From Planctomycetota bacterium (GTDB lineage: Bacteria; Planctomycetota; Phycisphaerae; UBA1845; PWPN01), in contig JACQVT010000403.1 in the NCBI GenBank assembly GCA_016209665.1, forward strand, positions 1 through 7,180: DNA of 7,180 nt, written 5' to 3'. The notes beneath the pieces were generated by a model. That model was not told where the DNA came from. It made no database searches and saw only the letters and a program-made list of their open reading frames with translations. Every line of letters begins with the position of its first letter. Positions within the stretch are counted from its first letter, which is position 1. Shown here in pieces: positions 1 to 4,786 of the stretch. The position numbers and the translations under genes were made by a program.

Positions 1-1409
1 TCCCACCCGACCCGCCGCAACTGCTCGGTGTTCTGGCCGGTCTCCGTCCGCACGACCTTGCCGTCCACGACCAGGTTCATGCAGGACCGGCCGGGATGAG
101 CCCCGCCTCCGATCAGGAACGACAGATATCGTTCCTTGATCGTGAACGCGGGCGACTTGAGCCGGCCCTGCAGGTCGTCGCTGCCGCGATACGTGTTCAC
201 CAGGCCCGGTCCCGTCCAACCGCTGACCGGGTTTTGGCCGGCCTCGGTCCCCCGGCTCGGCCCGCGGCCGAAGGCGTTGCCCTCCACCGTCCAGGTGCCG
301 TAGTTGTCGGAATCGAAGCTGGCGAATACCGACTCTCGCCGCTGCACGTCGGGGCCCACGGTCGCCGTCACGCCCGCCATCAACGGGTTGTCCACGCCCG
401 ACAACAGCAGGAACGCTCCCATCTTCCGCACGGCCTCGGCAATCGTGCCCAGCACCGACCCGCCCAGCAGCTTCAGATCGCCGCGGGCCAGCCAGAACAC
501 GCTCTTGAGGCTGGCGTTGGTCTTCGGCACGCCCGGCGTGGCCATGCTCAGGCCCATCACCGGCGCGTCCGCCAGCGGCGGCAGATTCTCATGGTCGACC
601 ATGAGGTCCACCGGCGGATCGACGCGGGCGGGCCGGCCCGGCTCGGCCTTCATCGCGATGGCCGTGAACGCCTTCTCGCGCACGAGCTGGTTGACGTTCC
701 CGCCGTAGCTCAGGTGGCGATGTCCGTGGGCGGCCCCGTGCCCGGCGTGGCCGACCGCGTTCTGCAGCGAGACCAGCACCGACACCTTGAGCCGCCGTTG
801 CGTCCAGTTCTTCACCCGCACGGTGAAGATCGCGCAGGGAATCCCCGACGCCTTCTCATCCAGCGGCACCAGCGGGTTGAATGCCTCCAGTTCGACCGTC
901 ACCGGCAGCGATTCATCCTTGAACGTCAGCGTCGCCACCGGGTACCGCCCGCAGAACGAGACGTCCTCGATACCCTTGACCTCGCCGATCGACTGCTGCT
1001 GCAAGACGCGGACCAGCGGCGGCTTGCCCTCCTGCTCGATTCGCACGGCGAAGAACGTGTCGTCGGCCAGCGTGTCCTTCTGGATGTTGTTGAAGATCTG
1101 CCAGTTGACCAGCCGGCCCGACCCGGCCAGCCAGACCGTGCCCGTGCCGATGCCGCCCAGCGGAAAGATGATGTTCCGCAGGTTCGCCCCCGTGTACACG
1201 ATCGGCCGGCCCGGCTCGTGCAACTGGTCGAACCACGCCTTGTCAGGCGGAATCCGTGCCTCGGGCGGAATGTACCCCACCTCCGCCCCCGCCGCCGGCC
1301 GGCCGACGCCGATCCCCGCGATCAGTCCCGCCGCCGTCGCCCCCGCCTTCAGCACGTCCCGCCGACTGACGCCCGCCTTGCACTCACACCGCGGCCCGCA
1401 TCCGCTCAT
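1..1409 (-). CDS. Exported GH116-type glycoside hydrolase, N-terminal part (cut by left edge)
   Basis: The reading frame is open from the ATG at 1409 to the left edge (469 complete codons), so the C-terminus is missing. Residues 15-42 form a Tat signal: S-R-R-D (RR at 16-17), a hydrophobic Ala/Gly/Ile stretch and an AGA|E signal-peptidase-like site near residue 42. Export as a folded protein is therefore expected. Residues 83-92 read PLGGIGTGTV, the hallmark of the GBA2/GH116 N-terminal beta domain, followed by WQIFN-type and beta-rich sequence to about residue 355. From about residue 362 a different module begins (FDSDNYGTW, later FLIGGG.HPG and LVVDGK). It resembles a lectin-like module I associate with planctomycete GH32 and related hydrolases. 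The GH116 catalytic domain would lie off the edge, so activity (beta-glucosidase, glucosylceramidase or another glycosidase) cannot be assigned. It reads away from the AlbA_2/ParA operon. The family call is good; the substrate is unknown. Confidence 0.85.
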   Translation of the reverse strand, partial: MSGCGPRCECKAGVSRRDVLKAGATAAGLIAGIGVGRPAAGAEVGYIPPEARIPPDKAWFDQLHEPGRPIVYTGANLRNIIFPLGGIGTGTVWLAGSGRLVNWQIFNNIQKDTLADDTFFAVRIEQEGKPPLVRVLQQQSIGEVKGIEDVSFCGRYPVATLTFKDESLPVTVELEAFNPLVPLDEKASGIPCAIFTVRVKNWTQRRLKVSVLVSLQNAVGHAGHGAAHGHRHLSYGGNVNQLVREKAFTAIAMKAEPGRPARVDPPVDLMVDHENLPPLADAPVMGLSMATPGVPKTNASLKSVFWLARGDLKLLGGSVLGTIAEAVRKMGAFLLLSGVDNPLMAGVTATVGPDVQRRESVFASFDSDNYGTWTVEGNAFGRGPSRGTEAGQNPVSGWTGPGLVNTYRGSDDLQGRLKSPAFTIKERYLSFLIGGGAHPGRSCMNLVVDGKVVRTETGQNTEQLRRVGW

Positions 1410-1416
1410 GATCTGG

Positions 1417-1422
1417 TCCCTT
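1417..1422 (-). promoter_or_regulatory. Shine-Dalgarno of the GH116-like gene
   Basis: AAGGGA on the minus strand lies 7 bases before the ATG at 1409. It supports that start, as does the Tat signal beginning directly after it. Confidence 0.55.
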
Positions 1423-1455
1423 GTGATCGCCTGGAGTGATCGCCTATCCCGAGCG

Positions 1456-1486
1456 ATAGCGTCGGACCAACAGCGTGATTTGTCAA
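1456..1486 (-). promoter_or_regulatory. Possible promoter of the GH116-like gene
   Basis: A perfect TTGACA lies on the minus strand at 1486-1481. The best downstream -10 candidate is CGCTAT at 1461-1456, with a 19-base spacer, which is long. The -35 is striking in GC-rich DNA but the -10 is poor, so the call is weak. Confidence 0.25.
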
Positions 1487-1647
1487 ACCATCAGAGCTTG
1501 CTGACCGCCAACCAGAAGCACTATCGCCCGATCCGGGACCTCCGGTTGAAGGCCTTTCGTCCATAGGGCTCTCGCGAATGGCCGGGCCGCTCGCCGCAGA
1601 ACTCTGGGACGGATAACGTGACCGCCCCACCCCGATCACCGTTCCGT

Positions 1648-1678
1648 CCGACGCTGATGTGCACCGGCCTCACGTCGG
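1648..1678. repeat. Inverted repeat upstream of the operon promoter
   Basis: The arms CCGACG (1648-1653) and CGTCGG (1673-1678) pair perfectly. With one bulged C at 1654, TGA (1655-1657) also pairs with TCA (1670-1672), giving 9 pairs around a 12-base loop. No T-tract follows, so it does not look like an intrinsic terminator. It ends 34 bases before the extended -10 element and could be a regulator site or chance in GC-rich sequence. Confidence 0.3.
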
Positions 1679-1712
1679 GGCAAATCAAAGCCTTCGCAGG
1701 ACGTTGTCGGAG

Positions 1713-1721
1713 TGGTAGAAT
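1713..1721 (+). promoter_or_regulatory. Extended -10 promoter element of the AlbA_2/ParA operon
   Basis: TGG followed by TAGAAT (1716-1721) matches an extended -10 (TGn plus a 5-of-6 hexamer). The hexamer 17 bases upstream (1693-1698, TTCGCA) is a poor -35, which fits reliance on the TGn motif. Transcription would start near 1728, leaving about 65 bases of leader before the GTG at 1793. Similar TAGAAT/TAAAAT hexamers precede nfi and der. Confidence 0.45.
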
Positions 1722-1738
1722 CTGGCTGGGATGGAGGC

Positions 1739-1762
1739 GCCCGCCGCGACAGGCAGGCGGGC
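1739..1762. repeat. GC-rich inverted repeat in the operon leader
   Basis: GCCCGCC (1739-1745) and GGCGGGC (1756-1762) are perfect 7-bp arms around the 10-base loop GCGACAGGCA. A transcript could form a stable hairpin about 30 bases before the start codon. The unit has the look of a dispersed palindromic element, but only one copy is present in this window. Confidence 0.4.
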
Positions 1763-1780
1763 CCACCCGGCAGGTGATCC

Positions 1781-1784
1781 GGAG
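1781..1784 (+). promoter_or_regulatory. Ribosome site deciding the GTG start at 1793
   Basis: GGAG lies 8 bases before the GTG at 1793. The next in-frame Met is residue 77, well inside the AlbA_2 domain, so GTG is the only sensible start. Confidence 0.6.
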
Positions 1785-1792
1785 TAACCAGT

Positions 1793-2989
1793 GTGCTGAC
1801 GGACTCAGAACTCGCCGACCTTCTCAAGAACCTCGAATCGGACCGGGTCGAGCGGAAGGAGTCCATCGCCGACGGGGCCAGGATCCGCCAGGCGATTTGT
1901 GCCTTCGCCAATGATCTGCCGAACCACAACCAGCCTGGTGTGGTATTCGTAGGGGTGAGGGACGACGCGACCTGTGCTCATCTGTCCATCACCGATCAAC
2001 TGCTGCAGACCCTCGCCGGCATGCGGTCCGACGGAAACATCCTGCCGATGCCGTCCATGACTGTGCAGAAGCGGACGGTCGGTGGTTGTACGCTCGCCGT
2101 CATCGAGGTGCAGCCGGCAGACGCTCCGCCGGTAAGGCACAACGGGAGCACCTGGGGCCGCGTGGGTCCGCGCCGCGCCATCGCCAGTGCGGAAGAAGAA
2201 CGGCGGCTGAACGAGAAGCGCCGCTTCAAGGACTTGCCCGTCGATGTCCGCCCCCTGCCATCCGCCGCCCTCGACGCCCTGGATGAGCTACTGTTCAGGC
2301 GGGTCTACCTGCCGGCGGCAGTTTCCCCCGAGGTGTTGCACCAAAACCAGCGCGCTCTGGAGGACCAACTGCTGGCCGCACGTTTTGCACATCCTGGCCC
2401 GCCGGTTTGCGCGAGCGTCCTCGGGGTCTTGACGGTCGGCCGAAATCCCACCGAATGGGTTCCAGGGGCCTACGTCCAGTTCCTCAGAGTAGATGGAATG
2501 GGCCTCACTGACCCCGTACAGTCCGCCCGCGAGATTCGCGGTCCACTCCCGGACTTGCTCACCGAGTTGGACGAACTCCTGAAGGTCAATATCCAAGCCT
2601 CGGTCAGCTTCACGTCCGGGCCGGTGGAGGTGCGAAGCGCCGACTATCCCCTCGTTGCCCTCCAGCAGATCGTGCGCAACGCCGTCCTGCACCGATCGTA
2701 CGAGAACACCCACGCCCCGGTCCGCCTCTACTGGTTCAAGGACCGGGTCGAAGTGATGAACCCCGGTGGGCCGTATGGCCAGGTCACCCGCGCCAACTTC
2801 GGTGAGCCGGGGGCGTGCGATTACCGAAACCCCAATCTGGCGGCGGTCATGAAGGAACTGGGTTACGTGCAGCGATTCGGCGTCGGGATCGCCCTCGCCC
2901 GGCAGGAGATGGCGAAGAACGGTAACCCGCCGCCGGAGTTCCTGGTCGAAGACTCCCATGTGGCCGTCATCCTGAGGAGGCGTCCATGA
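1793..2989 (+). CDS. AlbA_2 (Schlafen-type) plus GHKL ATPase-domain protein
   Basis: This 398-residue cytosolic protein has no signal peptide or membrane segment. Residues about 14-140 match the AlbA_2/Schlafen fold: an E..RVERKES start, AFAN at 37-40, GVVFVGVRD at 49-57 and WGRVGPRRA at 121-129. Residues about 155-275 are a mixed linker domain. Residues 285-397 match the GHKL-type HATPase_c_4 domain: N-box-like RNAVLHRSY (295-303), DRVEVMNPGG (317-326), DYRNPNLA (343-350) and RFGVGI (361-366). Related AlbA_2-HATPase proteins are often called 'ATP-dependent DNA helicase RecG-like' or transcriptional regulators, but this one has no helicase domain. The N-box position usually held by Glu is Gln292, so ATP may be bound but hydrolysed poorly. 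It overlaps the ParA-like gene by 4 bases, which implies coupled translation and probably joint function. The domains are clear; the function is unknown. Confidence 0.88.
   Translation: MLTDSELADLLKNLESDRVERKESIADGARIRQAICAFANDLPNHNQPGVVFVGVRDDATCAHLSITDQLLQTLAGMRSDGNILPMPSMTVQKRTVGGCTLAVIEVQPADAPPVRHNGSTWGRVGPRRAIASAEEERRLNEKRRFKDLPVDVRPLPSAALDALDELLFRRVYLPAAVSPEVLHQNQRALEDQLLAARFAHPGPPVCASVLGVLTVGRNPTEWVPGAYVQFLRVDGMGLTDPVQSAREIRGPLPDLLTELDELLKVNIQASVSFTSGPVEVRSADYPLVALQQIVRNAVLHRSYENTHAPVRLYWFKDRVEVMNPGGPYGQVTRANFGEPGACDYRNPNLAAVMKELGYVQRFGVGIALARQEMAKNGNPPPEFLVEDSHVAVILRRRP
2975..2980 (+). promoter_or_regulatory. Strong Shine-Dalgarno of the ParA-like gene
   Basis: AGGAGG lies inside the end of the upstream gene, 5 bases before the ATG at 2986. 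Together with the ATGA stop/start overlap it supports that start and suggests efficient, coupled translation of the second protein. Confidence 0.75.
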
Positions 2990-3981
2990 GCACACCCGTG
3001 ATCGCCTTCTTCAACAACAAGGGGGGAGTCGGCAAGACCTCGATGGTCTACCACCTGTCCTGGATGTTCGCCGACCAGGGCTTGCACGTCGTCGCCGCAG
3101 ACCTCGACCCGCAAAGCAACCTCACCGCCGGGTTCCTCGACGAGGATCGACTGGAACAGGTACTCCGAGCCGACAATCACAGCTTGACCATCTTCGGGTC
3201 TCTCAAACCGCTCAAGAGCGGCATTGGTGATATCGCCTGTCCCCATGTGGAACTCGTGGGTGAGCGACTCGGGCTTGTGCTTGGAGACATGGCTCTTTCC
3301 ACCTTCGAGGACGACTTGTCCGAAGTGTGGCCGAAGTGCCTGGGCGGCGACGAGCGGTCGTTCCGCGTAACCTCGGCTTTCTGGCGTATCCTCCAGCAGG
3401 CAGCCGACCAACAGGAGGCCGATGTCATTCTAATCGACCTCGGGCCGAACCTCGGTGCCATCAATCGAGCGGCCCTCATCGCCTCGGATTACGTGGTGAT
3501 ACCGCTGGGCCCCGATTTGTTTTCGCTCCAAGGCCTTCAGAACCTCGGCCCGGCCTTGAGGTCGTGGCGAAAGGGCTGGGAGGAGCGACTGGTAAGAAAC
3601 CCTGTCACGGAGCTTGCGATGCCGCCTGGCAGCATTCAGCCTGCCGGGTACGTGGTGCTTCGTCACTCCATCCGGCTGGACCGCCCGGTCAAGGCGTACC
3701 AGCGCTGGATCGCCCGTATACCTCAGACGTACACCGAGTGCGTGCTTGATTCAAGGAACCGATCACCCTCTACCGTTGACAACGACCAGAACTGCATCGC
3801 ACAGCTCAAGGATTATCGCAGTCTCATGCCCCTGGCTCAGGAGGCCCGCAAACCGATGTTCTTCCTGAAGCCCGCCGACGGAGCCCTGGGCGCCCACACC
3901 TACGCAGTCCAGGAGGCGTATCAGGATTTCCTTGCGGTCGCCCGCAAGATCACGGAGCGCGCCGGGATCAAGATCCCGTAG
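2986..3981 (+). CDS. ParA/MinD-type P-loop ATPase, orphan (no ParB)
   Basis: This 331-residue cytosolic ATPase has the deviant Walker A motif KGGVGKTS (12-19) with the signature Lys12 and the P-loop Lys17. A' is DLDPQSNLT (39-47), and the Walker B region is DVILIDLGP (146-154). VIPLGPDLFSLQGL (171-184) matches the ParA switch region. Residues about 190-331 extend beyond a standard Soj/ParA core and contain a block I recall from an uncharacterised ParA-like family: YRSLMPLAQEARKP (277-290), then MFFLKPADGALGAH (291-304). There is no N-terminal helix-turn-helix, no C-terminal amphipathic MinD-like helix that I can see, and no adjacent parB or parS. It is therefore unlikely to be the main chromosome or plasmid segregation ParA. 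ParA proteins dimerise on ATP and often bind DNA nonspecifically. Coupling to the AlbA_2-GHKL gene suggests the two proteins work together; the role is not known. Confidence 0.9.
   Translation: MSTPVIAFFNNKGGVGKTSMVYHLSWMFADQGLHVVAADLDPQSNLTAGFLDEDRLEQVLRADNHSLTIFGSLKPLKSGIGDIACPHVELVGERLGLVLGDMALSTFEDDLSEVWPKCLGGDERSFRVTSAFWRILQQAADQQEADVILIDLGPNLGAINRAALIASDYVVIPLGPDLFSLQGLQNLGPALRSWRKGWEERLVRNPVTELAMPPGSIQPAGYVVLRHSIRLDRPVKAYQRWIARIPQTYTECVLDSRNRSPSTVDNDQNCIAQLKDYRSLMPLAQEARKPMFFLKPADGALGAHTYAVQEAYQDFLAVARKITERAGIKIP
3963..3978. terminator. Perfect palindrome at the 3' end of the ParA-like gene (possible terminator)
   Basis: CGGGATC, AA, GATCCCG forms perfect 7-bp arms within the last codons of the ParA-like gene, 19 bases from the end of the convergent nfi. 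No T-tract follows on either strand, so it is not a classic intrinsic terminator. It may block transcription from both sides or be a by-product of the codons for Gly-Ile-Lys-Ile-Pro. Confidence 0.25.
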
Positions 3982-3997
3982 CTGGCTATGTCCAGTT

Positions 3998-4678
3998 TCA
4001 ATCCATGTCGCCACGATGCCGCGTCACGAGTTGGTGGGCCAGGCGGGTGGGCTCGCAGACGCGGTAGCGGGTCACGCACGTCATGACGAGGCGGACGGCG
4101 TCGTCGAGCGTGACGCGATGGCCGACGCTCACGTACACCGGCTTGACGCCGGGGCGGGTTCGCAGCACCGCGCCGATGACCTCGTCGCCGTCGCGCAGCG
4201 GGGCGAACGTCCCCGGCCACGCCGGTGGATCGTCGTGCGTGCCGCACAGCCGGCTCTTCGCGCAGCCGACCGTGGGGGACTCCATCAGCAGCCCGACGTG
4301 CGACGCGAGTCCCAATCGCCGTGGATGCGAGTAACCCTGGGCGTCGAGGATGAACGCGTCCGGCGGGATCTTCAGCTTGCGAACCGCCGCCAGAACCGCC
4401 GGGGCCTCGCGGAAGCTCAGCAGCCCCGGCACATAGGGGAACCGCACGTCGCGCCATGCCAGGGCCTGCTCGACGACCTCGTGCGTCTGGAGATCATAGA
4501 CCACCACGCCAGCCACGCATCGCCGGCCGTCCGGGCTGAAGGCCATGTCCGCCCCGGCCACCCGCCGCACCGGCCAGACCAGCGGCTCGACCCGCACCCG
4601 GCCCCGCAGCCGCTGTTGCAGCGCAATCGCCTGCCGCGGCGTCAGCGACCAGCGATGGATCGCTCGGGGAATCCGCAT
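3998..4678 (-). CDS. nfi: Endonuclease V (deoxyinosine 3' endonuclease)
   Basis: This 226-residue protein is the usual length for bacterial endonuclease V (E. coli Nfi has 223). The enzyme nicks DNA one phosphodiester 3' of deoxyinosine from adenine deamination, using Mg2+, and starts alternative excision repair in the cytosol. The expected acidic residues are present: Asp44 in AGADMAF, Glu91 in LLSFREAP and Asp112 in FILDAQG. The wedge PYVPG is at 81-85, SHPRRLG at 117-123, Lys141 in VGCAKSRLCG, and GHRV near the C-terminal third. Asp112 is followed by Ala-Gln-Gly where many homologues have Gly-His-Gly or Gly-Gln-Gly, a mild change beside a catalytic residue. The gene converges on the ParA-like gene with a 16-base gap and diverges from der. 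The ATG at 4678 has no good Shine-Dalgarno site but follows a -10-like hexamer closely. The call is secure. Confidence 0.95.
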   Translation of the reverse strand: MRIPRAIHRWSLTPRQAIALQQRLRGRVRVEPLVWPVRRVAGADMAFSPDGRRCVAGVVVYDLQTHEVVEQALAWRDVRFPYVPGLLSFREAPAVLAAVRKLKIPPDAFILDAQGYSHPRRLGLASHVGLLMESPTVGCAKSRLCGTHDDPPAWPGTFAPLRDGDEVIGAVLRTRPGVKPVYVSVGHRVTLDDAVRLVMTCVTRYRVCEPTRLAHQLVTRHRGDMD

Positions 4679-4684
4679 GCCCCG

Positions 4685-4713
4685 ATTCTAAGTCGGAACG
4701 CAGAATGAGTCAT
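4685..4713 (-). promoter_or_regulatory. Candidate nfi promoter giving a leaderless transcript
   Basis: On the minus strand ATGACT (4713-4708, 4 of 6 to the -35 consensus) is followed after 17 bases by TAGAAT (4690-4685, 5 of 6 to the -10). The hexamer ends 6 bases before the ATG at 4678, so transcription would begin at or next to the start codon. The lack of a Shine-Dalgarno site there agrees with leaderless initiation. Confidence 0.4.
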
Positions 4714-4715
4714 TC
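4703..4715. repeat. 13-bp palindrome over the nfi -35 region (possible operator)
   Basis: GAATGA, G, TCATTC is a perfect palindrome that covers the proposed -35 of nfi and lies upstream of the proposed der promoter. A dimeric regulator could bind there. There is a single copy in the window and no regulator gene nearby, so this is tentative. Confidence 0.3.
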
Positions 4716-4772
4716 ACGGAGCCAAGGCCTGGCGACAGCCGGCGGGGTGTCGATATCGGGGCGTGGATCACG

Positions 4773-4778
4773 TAAAAT
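4773..4778 (+). promoter_or_regulatory. Candidate -10 element of der
   Basis: TAAAAT matches the -10 consensus at 5 of 6 and ends 8 bases before the chosen ATG at 4787, so the message may be leaderless. No good -35 is visible at normal spacing, and no Shine-Dalgarno site lies between the hexamer and the ATG. Confidence 0.35.
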
Positions 4779-4786
4779 GGTCGATC

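Larger units (their letters stand above)
1731..1787 (+). other. Possible 18-codon leader ORF
   Basis: The ATG at 1731 sits 9 bases after the TAGAAT hexamer. It opens a frame of 18 codons (MEAPAATGRR...) ending in TAA at 1785-1787. That stop overlaps the spacer behind the GGAG ribosome site and lies 5 bases before the operon's GTG start, in a different frame. The arrangement would suit leaderless initiation followed by re-initiation, but nothing shows it is translated. The peptide is not recognised, and ORFs this short arise easily by chance. Confidence 0.2.
1410..1792. other. Divergent intergenic region between the GH116-like gene and the AlbA_2/ParA operon
   Basis: This stretch has no convincing protein gene. 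On the minus side it holds the ribosome site and a possible -35 of the hydrolase gene. On the plus side it holds an extended -10 element, a 9-bp bulged inverted repeat (1648-1678), a short leader ORF and a GC-rich inverted repeat before the operon. Codon-like texture is absent from the remaining sequence (about 1490-1640), and no tRNA or known riboswitch fold was recognised by eye. Confidence 0.6.

Noticed and set aside
96..1439. Long plus-strand open frame (447 codons) opposite the GH116-like gene
   Set aside because: Its translation is His/Arg/Pro-rich with no recognisable domain. The minus strand has a Tat signal and GH116 motifs over the same stretch, so this is an antisense shadow of GC-rich coding DNA.
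1406..1639. Minus-strand 77-codon frame ending in an ATGA overlap with the GH116-like start
   Set aside because: The overlap looks like translational coupling, but the peptide is low-complexity Ser/Gly/Arg with no family resemblance and the hydrolase has its own ribosome site. Probably chance.
2288..2995. Minus-strand 235-codon frame opposite the AlbA_2-GHKL gene
   Set aside because: It has no domain signal, and the sense strand shows clear AlbA_2 and GHKL motifs throughout.
2986..3981. Plasmid or chromosome partition locus (parABS)
   Set aside because: Only a ParA-like ATPase is present. No ParB gene, parS-like repeats or iterons are visible, and the C-terminal region differs from partition ParA proteins.
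4763..4786. Upstream in-frame GTG start for der
   Set aside because: It would add eight residues not typical of Der, has no ribosome site, and would place the TAAAAT element inside the coding region.
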